Shown: piece after piece, positions 42,128 through 51,800 of the stretch
How positions within the stretch are numbered: position 1 is the stretch's first letter
Layout of the letters: every line of letters starts with the position of its first letter
Source: Gemmatimonadota bacterium
GTDB taxonomy: Bacteria; Gemmatimonadota; Gemmatimonadetes; Longimicrobiales; Gaopeijiaceae
NCBI GenBank assembly: GCA_022826005.1
Contig: JAJDVT010000084.1
Location: 1-64,000, forward strand
Length of the DNA stretch: 64,000 nt
Reading direction: 5' to 3'
Position numbers and translations under genes: made by a program
The notes under the pieces: model-generated
The model's database searches: none
What the model was told of the DNA's origin: nothing
What the model saw: the letters and a program-made list of their open reading frames with translations, nothing else

Positions 42128-44504
42128 CTACGAGATCGGCCGCCTCCCCTTGTACCTCACGACGAAGAACCCCTCCCCTCCCGAGGTCACCACGACGATC
42201 CCCGACTCGAAGAACGGGTAGTTGCTCCACGACCCGTTCATGGACGGGAAATCCTCTCCCGGGACGGTGTCGAAAAAGCCCGTCGGGCGCGGGTTCTCCC
42301 GGTCCGAGATGTCGAAGACGCGCAGGCCGCTGTTGTAGTTCGACTGGTACATCAGGTCGCCCACGATGTACAGGTTGTGATCGCTGGAGGTGTTGTCGGA
42401 GAAATACTCCTTGACCAGGATCGGCTCGTCGAGGTCCGCGACATCGTAAATGAGGGTGCGGGTGTTCGACACCTGGCCCCCGGTCTCGTCCAGCTCGTCG
42501 TTCATGTAGAACCAGGCCTGGTCATCGGTGAGCCAGCCCTGGTGCGTGTAGCCGACGTTGGGGTACTCCGCCACCGAGAGCGCGACCGGGTTCTCCTTGT
42601 CGGTAACATCGGCGATGCTGAGGCCCGTCTCGTTGGAGCCGAAGCAGATCTCCTTGCCGTGGTGCTCCGTATCGGGTCCGCGATAGACGACGCACTGGGC
42701 GTCGTGCGAATACCCCGTGTTGTTCCTGCCCGTCCTCTCGTCGGCGAAGCAGCCGGCGAAGGTCGGATTCTTCGGGTCGCGGATGTCGATCATGTGAAGG
42801 CCGCCGCCGCAGCTCTCGCCGCCGGCACCCGCCCCGACCGCGTACGCGAAGCCGGTCTCCTCGTTGATCACGATGTTGTGCACGGCGCTGACGAGGTCGT
42901 AGTGCGCGTCCATGGTGAGCTCCAGCGGCTCCCCGTCGTACTCCCGCAGTCTCGTCAGATCCAGGACCTGCATGCCGTGCTCGGGCGCACCGTCGGAGAC
43001 GATGTACACGTGGTCGCTGTAGACCTTCATGTCACGCCAGCTCGAGGTCGGCGTACCCTCCGTCCTGGGGAGGTTCCCGACGAGGAACGGATTGGGCGGG
43101 TCGGTGACATCGACGAACGAGGTGCCATCGGTGCGGCCCACGATCGCATAGTCCCGGTTGGTCTCCGGGTCGGTCCAGCCCCAGATGTCGTTGACGCGCA
43201 CGCCACGCCCGCCGCCCAGCTGCGACACCGGCATGTAGGCCACAAGGTCCACTTCGTTGCAGCCGAAGACGGTGGCTTCGCCGTCGGCACAGGCGACCTC
43301 GCCGCCCAGTACCGGCTCGATCTCGAGCACATCCTTGAAGACGGTGGAGCCCTCGGACCAGCTGCCCGGGCCGCCATCCAGGATGAGCGCGTTGCCCATG
43401 CCGTTGTCGCCGGCGGGATTGCCGGCGACGAGCACCCCGCCCTCGTACGCGAGCCGGCCGCCCAGCTGCGAGCCGTCCGACCCGCTGTGCACCCTTTGAA
43501 CCGGTCCCGGTCCGGAATCATCCAGGGCCAGCTCAAAGATCGCGCCCCGTTGACCGTCCACACCCGGCGCGCCCACCCAAACGGTGGCGCCGTCGGTGGT
43601 CAACGTGGCGCCGAAGCGGTCCTGGGGCACGGGGTCGGGCGCCTGCATGCGGCCGCTCTCTGCCCATGCGTCGCCATCGCGCTCGAACACGATGACGCGG
43701 CCGGGATGTACCGACGGGTTGCCCGCCGAAACGAGGACGCGATCACCCGCCAAAGCCACTGCGGCACCGAAGAAGGAGGCCGGGCCGTCCGGGTTCGGAA
43801 GTTCGCCCGTGGCGCTCCAGCCATCGGGACCGGGCTCATAGACGAAGGCCGCACCCGCGAGCGGCCCGGCGCGCGAAGCACCGATCACCAGCATCTCGTC
43901 CCCCAGGGCGAGCGATCCTCCGAAGCGGGAAAGCCGGTTGAAGGGAGACTCGAGCAGGGCCTCCTGCGCCCACCCGTCACCCGTGTCCCGGAAGACGAGA
44001 ACCACGCCATCGACCGGAAGAGCGTTCGGCTCCGGCGGCAGCGATGCGGCTACCGCGGCCAGATCCCCGTAGAGAACCACGTTTCCCAGTTGCGCACCCT
44101 CCGGGAGGCCTTCCGGAACAATCGTGCCCTCCGGAGTCCAGCCATCCGCCGTCCTGGAGAAGACATGGATCCGTCCGGTCGCTCCATCGTTCGAATTCGC
44201 CGCAACCACCACCAGACGCCCTCCCGTCGCGGCCACGCTCGTGCCGAACCCGCCACCCACGGCCGCATCCGGATTCATGATTGCGCCCGTCTCCGTCCAC
44301 TCCCCGCCGTTCTTCGCGTAGGTGTAGACGCAGCCTCCGGTCGCACCGCCGCAATTCGGAAACCCGACCATCACCTCCCCGCCGGCTACCGCAACCGATC
44401 TCCCGTAGCCCTGCGCCTGTGAGCTGGCCGGGTACAGGCCAACGAGGGCAAAAGCAGGAAGAACAACGCCGAATACAGTCTTCATGTCGTTCACCAGGTT
44501 CATT
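42128..44504 (-). CDS. Secreted choice-of-anchor B (LVIVD-repeat) protein, paralogue 1
   Basis: A 792-residue exported protein; ATG 44504 or 44486 could be the start, and the signal ends S-S-Q-A-Q. Residues 30-400 are a beta-propeller of FG-GAP-like blades (V-A-V-A-G-G-E-V-M-V-G, F-G-T-S-V-A). Residues 430-780 are the choice-of-anchor B region with LVIVD-type repeats: I-D-I-R-D-P-K-N-P, S-I-A-D-V-T-D-K-E-N-P-V, and V-F-D-I-S-D-R-E-N-P. Cysteines in T-F-A-G-C-F-A-D and Q-C-V-V-Y are conserved in the second copy at 51801-54212. The two are clear paralogues, but this one lacks the Gly-rich insert of the second. Function unknown; probably surface-exposed. Confidence 0.88.
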
Positions 44505-44565
44505 CTGCACGCGCTCCTTGTAGCACGGGTTTCTGTTGGGCGGGGTCGGTGACGCGGACCACTGG

Positions 44566-45432
44566 TCAGTTCACCAGCCGCAGCTTCGAGGGTCCGGCCA
44601 TGGTCATGGACATCGACATGCCCATCATCGACATGGATCCGTCCATGGTGCGGACGAGGTCCGCGGCGACAACCAGTCCGCGCTCGGCGTCCCAGAGAAT
44701 GAAGCCGTCCAGGGTGCTGCTCATGTCCATGGGCATCGTCTGGCCGGCCTCTTCCACCGAGGTTTGCACGCTCACGACGTTGCTCAGCGTGATCTTCCGG
44801 AGCGTACGGCCATCGACGAGGGTATCTCCCAGGAGTGTGTAGTTGTAGATGGTGGTGTCTTCCCCCATGCCGGGAAGGGGAACCGGCAAGCCGAGCGCCT
44901 CCAGGTCCAACGATTCGATCACCGTGTCGGCCCACATGTCGCCGGGTTGCAAGCGGCGGTCGGGAAAACGCGGGAACATTTCCTGAGCGTTGAACTGGAA
45001 GGGCATTGACGTAGGGAGGTCGGCACCCGTGACCTCGGGCGTCGATATCATCTCCACATCGCCGAGCGGGCCGACTACAAACTCCAGATCGCCGGATATG
45101 TCCACCCCGCTCATGTCCACGTTGCCCAGCATGGTACTGGCCATGCTCGACGAATAGTCCGACACCGTGCCGGTGGCGCGCACGCCGCCGGAATCCGCCG
45201 CAAAGGTCAATTCAACCGTGCTGGCGGATGACATGGCCATATCCATTTCCCCGTCGGGCATACCAATGATCATGGTGGTGGTGTCGGCCAGCCGGTATGT
45301 GGCCGTGGGGGGTGTCGGGACTTCGTACCTGTACGAATCGCCGGCCGCGGCGGATTCGCCGGGGGCGGGCCCCCCGGAGGCGCACGCGGCGAAGAGTGTT
45401 GCGGCGGCGGCAAGGAAAGTTCGGTTCGACAC
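44566..45432 (-). CDS. Met-rich lipoprotein of unknown function
   Basis: A 288-residue lipoprotein (GTG start at 45432, lipobox F-A-A-C). The mature protein is beta-rich and ends with a run rich in Met (S-M-S-M-M-G-M-S-M-S-M-T-M) near residues 265-280. Another M-P-D-G-E-M-D-M-A-M stretch is near 57. Methionine clusters can bind Cu(I), but I cannot tell whether this is functional. It lies 61 nt upstream of the choice-of-anchor B gene on the same strand. Confidence 0.7.
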   Translation of the reverse strand: MSNRTFLAAAATLFAACASGGPAPGESAAAGDSYRYEVPTPPTATYRLADTTTMIIGMPDGEMDMAMSSASTVELTFAADSGGVRATGTVSDYSSSMASTMLGNVDMSGVDISGDLEFVVGPLGDVEMISTPEVTGADLPTSMPFQFNAQEMFPRFPDRRLQPGDMWADTVIESLDLEALGLPVPLPGMGEDTTIYNYTLLGDTLVDGRTLRKITLSNVVSVQTSVEEAGQTMPMDMSSTLDGFILWDAERGLVVAADLVRTMDGSMSMMGMSMSMTMAGPSKLRLVN

Positions 45433-45444
45433 GGGTGATTCCTT

Positions 45445-46359
45445 TCAGTTTCGGTAATCGTTGGCGGGAGATGCGCCATCCCCCTTCACTGCTGCGATCG
45501 TCCCGCCGTGGATCGACTCCACGAAGGCGCGCACCTCGGCCTCGCGGTCCGGATCCCGGCGAAAGACTGCCTGCACCCGGGGATCGGCCAGGATGTGTTC
45601 GCCCGGGTAGCGCTGCAGCGGCTCCACGCGGACGCCCGAGAACCCCGCGGCGGCCAGATCCGCCTCGTACTCCCGCACCGTCACGGGGAGACAGCCGACC
45701 AGCGAGTCGGGCGACGCGGCGACGAAGTCCGGCACCTCCCGGTCCGACACCAGGTCCGAGATCATCACGCGGCCGCCCGGCTTCAGCACACGCATCACCT
45801 CTGCGAGTACGCGCGGGCGGTTGGCCGAGAGGTTCAGCACGCAGTTCGAGATGACGATATCCACCACCCCGTCGGGCACCGGCAGCGCCTCTATCTCGCC
45901 CAAGCGGAACTCCACGTTCCCGTACCCGCCCTTGCGCGCGTTGTGGCGGGCCCGCTCCAGCATCTCCGGGGTCATGTCCACCCCGATCACACGCCCCTTC
46001 GGTCCCACCCGGGCGGCAGCGAGGAAGCAGTCGAAGCCCGCGCCGGAGCCGAGGTCGAGCACGGTCTCGCCGGGGGCCAGCGAGGCAAGCGCGACCGGGT
46101 TGCCGCAGCCGAGGCCGAGGTTCGCGCCGTCGGGGACGCTGGCCAGCTCCGCCTCGTCGTATCCGACGGCGCAGCCGAGTTCGGCGGCGGATGAGCCGTC
46201 GGCATCCGCGGTGCCGCTCGCATCGGCATGGACCCCGGCGGTGCCAACCGAGCCATTCGACGGAACTCCGCAACCCGACGGTCCGCAGCAGCCATCGCCC
46301 TGCGTCGCGGCTCTCGCGTATCGTTCACGGACGGCGCTGCGCCGTTCGGCTGTGTTCAT
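45445..46359 (-). CDS. arsM: Arsenite S-adenosylmethionine methyltransferase (ArsM-like)
   Basis: A 304-residue Rossmann methyltransferase. SAM motif I is V-L-D-L-G-S-G-A-G-F-D, motif II G-V-D-M-T, then S-N-C-V-L-N-L, the ArsM hallmark with its conserved Cys. Further cysteines lie in G-C-C-G-P-S-G-C near residue 25 and in V-G-C-L-P near 205; Cys-thiolates bind As(III) in this family. A Ser/Gly/Ala/Asp-rich insert of about 25 residues sits at 32-58. I use ATG 46359, which has GGGAG upstream, rather than ATG 46386. The enzyme methylates arsenite for detoxification. There is no arsR nearby. Confidence 0.85.
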   Translation of the reverse strand: MNTAERRSAVRERYARAATQGDGCCGPSGCGVPSNGSVGTAGVHADASGTADADGSSAAELGCAVGYDEAELASVPDGANLGLGCGNPVALASLAPGETVLDLGSGAGFDCFLAAARVGPKGRVIGVDMTPEMLERARHNARKGGYGNVEFRLGEIEALPVPDGVVDIVISNCVLNLSANRPRVLAEVMRVLKPGGRVMISDLVSDREVPDFVAASPDSLVGCLPVTVREYEADLAAAGFSGVRVEPLQRYPGEHILADPRVQAVFRRDPDREAEVRAFVESIHGGTIAAVKGDGASPANDYRN

Positions 46360-46393
46360 GGTCGTCGTCTCCCGTGGGTCCGGCACATGGAAT

Positions 46394-47626
46394 CTACGCG
46401 GTTTCCGCCCGCGCCCTCGGGTCCTTCACCCGCTGCAGCAGGATCAGCCCGATCAGGAAGAAGGCGGTCAGCACCAGGAAACCGGGGCGCTGGTTGCCGC
46501 CGGCGAGGTAGGTGACCCCCCCGAAGAGCAGCGGCCCGAGTACCGACGACGACCTGCCACACAGCGCGTAGAAGCCGAACAGCTCCGCCTCCCTGCCGTC
46601 CGGGATCAGGGACGCCATCAGCGCCCGGCTGGCCGACTGGACCGAGCCCAGACCGAACCCGGCGGCGATCGCCAAGCCGTAGAAGACGTTCGGATCCTCG
46701 ACGAAGTAGGCGAAGATTCCCGCCGCCACCCAAAGGCAGAGCACGCCCGTCAGCACCTTCTTGGGCCCGAGCGTGTCGGTGGGCTTCGCCAGCGCGAACG
46801 CCCCGGCCATGGCGGAGAACTGGACGATGAGGAAGAGAACGATCACCTGCTGCAGGTCGAAGCCGAAGGTTCCCTGCGCGATCACCGCGGCCATCACGAT
46901 GATGGTCAGCACCCCGTCGATATAGAAGAAGAACGCGACCAGGAACCGACGCAGGTTTGCGTAGCCCCACACCTCGGCGGCGATCCGCCTGAAGTCGGCA
47001 ATCCCCTTCTTCGCAGCCTGGGCGATAGCCATCCCTCCCCTGGTGTCCTTCGGCAGGAAGAGGAACGCCGGAATCGAGAAGACCGCGAAGTAGGCGATGA
47101 CGATCAGCCAGACGATTTCCAACTGTCCGGCCCGCGCGAACGAGAGCACGAGCAGCAGGCCGAGCGCCGATCCGAGGTAACCCAGACCGTAGCCGTGGCC
47201 CGACGTGCGACCCAGACGTTCCGGCGGGACGATGTCCGGCAGGTAGGCGTTGTAGAAGACGTTCGCGCTCTCGAATCCGACGTTCGCGATGATAAAGAAG
47301 AGGAAGCCGGCGACGATCATCCCCGGCCCCAGCGTCGTCATCAACGCCACACCGATCAGGCAGATGGCCACATAGAACACCAGAAAGCGCTTGCGGGCGC
47401 CGCTCCGATCCGCGATCGCGCCCAGAAGCGGCGAGGTGCAGGCGACGATCAGCGCCGAAGCCGCGACCGCCCAGCCCCACCAGAGTTCACCGAGGCCCTC
47501 TTCCCCACCGACAACCGTGCCCCGGTAGAAGAATGGGAACACGACCGTCGTAACGACCGCCGGAAAGATGGAGTTCGCGAAGTCGTACAGCACCCACGAC
47601 CGAACGGTGCGTTTGTCGTAGCTCAC
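46394..47626 (-). CDS. MFS transporter, UMF1/Atg22-like family
   Basis: A 410-residue 12-helix permease. The start W-V-L-Y-D-F-A-N-S and a G-x-x-x-D-R-S-G-A-R-K-R loop between TM2 and TM3 are typical of the UMF1/Atg22-like branch. A central cytoplasmic loop lies near residue 190. Atg22 proteins move amino acids out of the vacuole; bacterial substrates are not known. The ArsM start is about 35 nt away on the same strand, but nothing in the sequence ties the transporter to arsenic. Confidence 0.85.
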   Translation of the reverse strand: MSYDKRTVRSWVLYDFANSIFPAVVTTVVFPFFYRGTVVGGEEGLGELWWGWAVAASALIVACTSPLLGAIADRSGARKRFLVFYVAICLIGVALMTTLGPGMIVAGFLFFIIANVGFESANVFYNAYLPDIVPPERLGRTSGHGYGLGYLGSALGLLLVLSFARAGQLEIVWLIVIAYFAVFSIPAFLFLPKDTRGGMAIAQAAKKGIADFRRIAAEVWGYANLRRFLVAFFFYIDGVLTIIVMAAVIAQGTFGFDLQQVIVLFLIVQFSAMAGAFALAKPTDTLGPKKVLTGVLCLWVAAGIFAYFVEDPNVFYGLAIAAGFGLGSVQSASRALMASLIPDGREAELFGFYALCGRSSSVLGPLLFGGVTYLAGGNQRPGFLVLTAFFLIGLILLQRVKDPRARAETA

Positions 47627-47708
47627 GGGCAGGCTTCCTGGTTGTGCGAGCGGTCTCTTTCCCGCGGACCTTGCCTGCCCCGCGGGCCTTGGTGCCTGGT
47701 GCGGGGAA

Positions 47709-47981
47709 CTACTGCCCCCGCGCCTTCTTGACGCCGACGGCGACGCCGGTGCCGACCCCCAGTCCCACGATCACCGCGGGGAGCACCGGCACAGCCACGA
47801 AGGGAAGAACTCCCAGGGCTCCGACCGCTACGGCCGTCGCCCCGCCGGATGCCAGCCCCAGCGCTGTGGCCGGCTTCTCGACGATGCTCGTGTAGCGAAG
47901 CTTGCGGCTCACCCAATTCTTCGACTTGACGTGTCCGAAGAGCCCCGCGGCTCCCGCGACGCCCAATCCGATCAATGACAT
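47709..47981 (-). CDS. Small Gly/Ala/Val-rich membrane protein (90 aa)
   Basis: A 90-residue protein with a hydrophobic N-terminus, a basic middle (K-S-K-N-W-V-S-R-K-L-R) and one or two Gly-zipper-like hydrophobic helices at about residues 38-82, ending K-K-A-R-G-Q. I do not recognise a family. Gly-zipper helices may insert in or associate with membranes. Confidence 0.55.
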   Translation of the reverse strand: MSLIGLGVAGAAGLFGHVKSKNWVSRKLRYTSIVEKPATALGLASGGATAVAVGALGVLPFVAVPVLPAVIVGLGVGTGVAVGVKKARGQ

Positions 47982-48092
47982 TTTCTTCTGATCCTTTCCC
48001 GGGACTAGATCCCGCGTCGTTTGGGCGCCCCTACGCCTTTCTGCGCCCGAACGTTTCCTGCGCGGCGGGCACGTGGGTCCACTTCGCCGCCC

Positions 48093-48605
48093 TCACGACG
48101 GCTGCTCCATCTCCGCCCAGGCCCGGCTGACCTGGGTGGACACGTCCTGGAGCGCGAAGATCGACGCAGCGTCCAGCTTGCGGCTGATGTCGGGGCCGAC
48201 GAGGTGCTTCAGGAATCGCAGCGGTTCCTGGAAGTCCGCGTCAAAGAGCGGGTCGGGGCCCCGGTTCAGGTTCTCCATGATCCGCAGTGCAAGGTAGGTG
48301 TCATCGAGGAGTCCGGCCATTCCCTTGGTCATCTCGGGAATCAGGTCGACCGGGTTGACGAAATAGCGCGCGGCATGCTCCAGCAGCGGCATGACCACCA
48401 CGGTGAGGCCCCGCTCCTCCGCGGCCTGGGCGGCGCGCGCCAACAGGAGCGGGACGGTCTCGACCACCTCGACGGCCACGGAAGCCGCTTCCGCCACCTC
48501 CTGGTCGGTCGATCCCGGCCAGGTGGCGCGCACGAACTCCTCCAGTTCGCCGCGGTCCCGCACCTTCGCGCTCTCGATGACGGCGCGAACGTCGGCGAGG
48601 TTCAC
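48093..48605 (-). CDS. DUF1232-like small membrane-associated protein
   Basis: From GTG 48605 (overlapping the FG-GAP gene's stop as GTGA) the protein has 170 residues. The core Y-F-V-N-P-V-D-L-I-P-E, then G-L-L-D-D-T-Y-L-A-L-R-I-M, is the DUF1232 signature. The rest is alpha-helical. DUF1232 proteins are membrane-linked and uncharacterised. It is translationally coupled to the upstream lumenal/surface propeller gene. Confidence 0.65.
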   Translation of the reverse strand: MNLADVRAVIESAKVRDRGELEEFVRATWPGSTDQEVAEAASVAVEVVETVPLLLARAAQAAEERGLTVVVMPLLEHAARYFVNPVDLIPEMTKGMAGLLDDTYLALRIMENLNRGPDPLFDADFQEPLRFLKHLVGPDISRKLDAASIFALQDVSTQVSRAWAEMEQPS

Positions 48606-50536
48606 CCGGCACCTCCCACGCGCCGGTAGAACACGAGGCCGCCGCCTATCCCGCCCGCCAGGAGGTCGAGATCGCCGTCGCCGTCCAGGTCGGCGAACAC
48701 CGGGGTGGTGAAGGCGGGCACCGGGACGGGGATCGGGTCCGTTTCCACGAAGACCGGCTCCCGGGGCGACCCCTCGTTGAGGAAGATTCGCACCCCCTCT
48801 ATCTCGTAGCCGACGGCGAGATCGAGGTCGCCGTCGGCGTCCAGATCGACCAGTCTGGGGACGCTGCGGCGCCCGAGGTCGATGTCCTGGTACTCGTCCG
48901 AGACGAGCTCGAAGGCAGGGGCGCCGGGCCCGCCGTCGTTCCGGTAGTAGTTCAGCGCGCCGGATGACTCGCCGACGAGCAGGTCGAGGTCGCCGTCGGC
49001 GTCGAGGTCTCCCAGCGTCGGGGTGGTGTAGCGCCCCCGGGAGAGTGTGGCGACGGCGGAATCGACGAGCGTCCACCGCGGCAGGATCCCGCCCGCGCCG
49101 CCCCCGGGCCCGTCGTTGCGGTAGTAGGCCATCCGGTCGCTCCAGCTGCCCATCACGACATCCTCGTCTCCGTCGCCGTCCAGGTCGCCGAAGGCCGGTG
49201 CATAGTGGTACTGGTCGGCGAGCCCCGGGACCGCGCCCCGCGCCGTGAAGGCGGGAGCGGTGGCCGAGCCCGTGTTCTCCAGTACGTAGAGGTGACCCCT
49301 GCGGTTGTTCACGGTGTCGATCTTGTTGGAGATCAGGAGGTCGAGGTCGCCGTCGGCATCCAGGTCGGTGAGCGCCGGGAAGGACTCGCTGCCCACGTCC
49401 ACGGTGCGGATCAGCCGCGAGGTCACCACCCGGAACGCGCCGTCCGCGCCCTGTTCGAACTGGTAGAGGTTCTCCACCCCGGAGGTCTTGGGGTCGAAGG
49501 CGCCGCCCAGGACTCCCATGACGAGGTCCATGTCGCCGTCGCGGTCGACGTCGCCGAGGGCGGGAGCATTGTAGCCGGAGGTGCCGACCGGGTCGCCGAG
49601 CGGGAAGGGGCGCGGGGTGCCCCGCAGCACGGGGGTCGCGCAGGTGCCGGTGTTCTCGATGAGGAGGAGGCCGGGTTCGAAGAAATCGCCCCAGAAGAGG
49701 TCGTGGTCGCCGTCCTGGTCCACGTCCTCGAGCGCCATGGTGTTCGCGCCGTGCAGGCTCCCCTGGAAGGCGCCGATGATCTCGATGTCCTCGAAGGAAT
49801 CCGTGATGTGACGGAAGCGCGGCACGCCGTCGCCGTCCACGGTCTCGGCCTCGTAGCGCGTGATGGTCCCCGTGAGGCGGCCGATGAGCAGGTCGAGGAA
49901 GCCGTCGCAGTCGATGTCGGCGGCGTTGGGGATGTTCTGGCGGTCGGAGAAGATGGCCTCGCCGGCTACGTCGCGCAGGGTGTCGGTGGCAAGCACGTAG
50001 GAAGCCGGCCCCGACCCGCCGTCGTTGCGGTAGTACCGGATGTAGCTGTAGGGTTCCTCGGCCAGGAGGTCGAGGTCGCCGTCCAGATCGACGTCAACGA
50101 AGCGGAACCACTCGCCGACCGCGAGGTCCTCGTAGCTGTCGGTCACCCACCGGTAGTCGGGCGCGCCCCCGGTGGAGACGTTGCGGAAGAACATCACCCG
50201 GTTGGAGCGCTCCTGCAGGAAGAGGTCGAGGTCGCCGTCGCCGTCCGCGTCGGCGAGCTGGGGGCGCGGCAGGTTGAAGCCGCCGAGGAAGGGGTGGCCG
50301 ATCAACTCGCCGCTCGCGTCCCGGAACTCGATGCCGTACACGACGCGCTCCCAGGCGCCGGGGTCTCCGACGCGCGCGCCGGCCGACCGGGGCTGGGCGG
50401 TGGTGGCCAGGAGGCCGGTGGCGGATCCGAGTGTGGCGAGCATGGCGATGGCGCACGGCCACGCGGCCCGCCCGCGCTTCATGCCCAACGCGGCCGCCCG
50501 CCGCGAGCCGGCACGCCCAACCGGGACCGCTTTCAT
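48602..50536 (-). CDS. Secreted FG-GAP/VCBS-repeat propeller protein
   Basis: A 644-residue exported protein from ATG 50536 (a second ATG at 50482 is possible). About ten blades carry Ca2+-binding D-x-D-G-D-x-D-L-x motifs (for example D-A-D-G-D-G-D-L-D-L and D-L-D-G-D-G-D-E-D), alternating with F-Y-R-N-D-G-G type strands, as in integrin-alpha-like propellers. It is likely an extracellular binding protein. A repeated G-A-G-G-T-C-G pattern at the DNA level reflects these motifs. Confidence 0.88.
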   Translation of the reverse strand: MKAVPVGRAGSRRAAALGMKRGRAAWPCAIAMLATLGSATGLLATTAQPRSAGARVGDPGAWERVVYGIEFRDASGELIGHPFLGGFNLPRPQLADADGDGDLDLFLQERSNRVMFFRNVSTGGAPDYRWVTDSYEDLAVGEWFRFVDVDLDGDLDLLAEEPYSYIRYYRNDGGSGPASYVLATDTLRDVAGEAIFSDRQNIPNAADIDCDGFLDLLIGRLTGTITRYEAETVDGDGVPRFRHITDSFEDIEIIGAFQGSLHGANTMALEDVDQDGDHDLFWGDFFEPGLLLIENTGTCATPVLRGTPRPFPLGDPVGTSGYNAPALGDVDRDGDMDLVMGVLGGAFDPKTSGVENLYQFEQGADGAFRVVTSRLIRTVDVGSESFPALTDLDADGDLDLLISNKIDTVNNRRGHLYVLENTGSATAPAFTARGAVPGLADQYHYAPAFGDLDGDGDEDVVMGSWSDRMAYYRNDGPGGGAGGILPRWTLVDSAVATLSRGRYTTPTLGDLDADGDLDLLVGESSGALNYYRNDGGPGAPAFELVSDEYQDIDLGRRSVPRLVDLDADGDLDLAVGYEIEGVRIFLNEGSPREPVFVETDPIPVPVPAFTTPVFADLDGDGDLDLLAGGIGGGLVFYRRVGGAG

Positions 50537-50547
50537 CGTCCGCCCCA

Positions 50548-51648
50548 CTATCCCGCGGGCCCGATCGAGATGCCGGCCGGATAGGTGCCTACCTCGATCA
50601 CCTTCACGACCTCGAAGGTCTCCAGGTCGATCTTCACCACCGTGCCCACGTCGGCGTTGTTCTCGACCTCGGCCATGGGAGTGTAGGTCCCCTTGAGGTT
50701 GCGGTTCGACACGAACAGGTAGCGCCCGTCGGCGGTGACCGCGGCGCCGTGCGGCTCCACGATCCCCTCGCCACCGAGCCGCCGGGTCACGGTCCATCCC
50801 GCGGTCTCCACCTCGACGATCTCGTCGTCGTCCTTCGCGCCGAAATAGACATGCGCGCCATCGTGCGAAAAGACGGGATGCCACGGCTGCGTACCCACGT
50901 CCACCTCCGCGACCAGCGCGAGGTCCGGGCTCGCCGCGTCGAAAACCAGGAGCTTCCCCGTAAGCTGCGTGGTAGCGACGAGATGGGCGCGGTCGGGGGA
51001 CAGCGCAAACTGCACCAGCGTGTGCGGCGGGCCGTCAACGCCGGCCAGCTCGGGATCGCCGGACTCCCCGTCCACCACCGCGATGCTGTTCTCCACCAGC
51101 GACGCCGAGAAGACCCGGTTCGCCTCCGGGTCCACCATCAGGGCATGTGGCCGCGCGAAAAAGACATCCAGCTCCTCGATGCTCATGTCCGCGGGGTCGA
51201 TGGCGCCGATCCGCTGTGGGGGGTTCACCGCCATCATCGAGCGCCCGACGTAGAGCAGGTTGGCCGCCGGATCGAACGAGAGCAGGCCGGGCGTCTCGAA
51301 GGGCGCCTGCGAGACGAGCTCGAAGTCCGAATTGAACCGCAGGACGTTCCCGCCACCGATCAGCGACACGTACCAGTGTTCCCCGTCGGGGTCGGGCGCG
51401 GTGTGGTGCGGGCGGCTGTTCATGTCGAAGCCGAGCGCGGTCACGTCCACCGTGCGGATGACTTCACCCGACGCCGCGTCGATCACCGACACGCTCGCCG
51501 ACGACTGGTTCGCCACGTAGACGCGCTCGCCCCCGGGGGCGGGGGCGGCGGCCTGCTCCGCGCACGCCCACGACAGAACGGCGACTGGGACCACCGCGAG
51601 GCCCGCGGCAAGAAGTCTTCCTGTAATCCTTACTTTACCAAATGTCAT
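50548..51648 (-). CDS. YVTN-type beta-propeller lipoprotein
   Basis: A 366-residue protein from ATG 51648 (alternatives ATG 51657 and 51705). A lipobox (L-S-W-A-C) follows the hydrophobic segment. Blades contain V-Y-V-A-N-Q-S-S-A-S-V-S-V-I-D, the YVTN signature, with S-P-D-R-A-H-L-V and V-T-A-D-G-R-Y-L-F-V-S-N. The FG-GAP gene begins 12 nt after its stop. A degenerate operator-like dyad covers the start codon (51632-51650). Confidence 0.85.
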   Translation of the reverse strand: MTFGKVRITGRLLAAGLAVVPVAVLSWACAEQAAAPAPGGERVYVANQSSASVSVIDAASGEVIRTVDVTALGFDMNSRPHHTAPDPDGEHWYVSLIGGGNVLRFNSDFELVSQAPFETPGLLSFDPAANLLYVGRSMMAVNPPQRIGAIDPADMSIEELDVFFARPHALMVDPEANRVFSASLVENSIAVVDGESGDPELAGVDGPPHTLVQFALSPDRAHLVATTQLTGKLLVFDAASPDLALVAEVDVGTQPWHPVFSHDGAHVYFGAKDDDEIVEVETAGWTVTRRLGGEGIVEPHGAAVTADGRYLFVSNRNLKGTYTPMAEVENNADVGTVVKIDLETFEVVKVIEVGTYPAGISIGPAG

Positions 51649-51650
51649 GT
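51632..51650. promoter_or_regulatory. Degenerate copy of the 8-3-8 operator-like dyad
   Basis: ACTTTACC-AAA-TGTCATGT. Six of eight left-arm bases and seven of eight right-arm bases match the ACATTACA/TGTAATGT consensus of the sites at 24110-24128 and 56199-56217. It spans the start codon of the YVTN lipoprotein gene. Confidence 0.4.
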
Positions 51651-51689
51651 TAACCATACTTTTCCGGCGCGGGGGCGATCCCCCGGCCT

Positions 51690-51770
51690 GGGAGCCGACC
51701 TCCAAGCCCCGGGCGCCGACCGCCCACTTGGGAGCCGACTCCCCAGCTCTGGGCCGACGCCAGGCCCGGA
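51690..51770. repeat. Imperfect tandem repeat of about 20 bp
   Basis: Four imperfect units begin GGGAGCCGAC, GGGCGCCGAC, GGGAGCCGAC and GGGCCGACGC, in the gap between two minus-strand genes. Function unknown; it may be replication slippage. Confidence 0.5.
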
Positions 51771-51800
51771 GCCAGCCGTGTGCGCGGGTTGAAAGTCATG

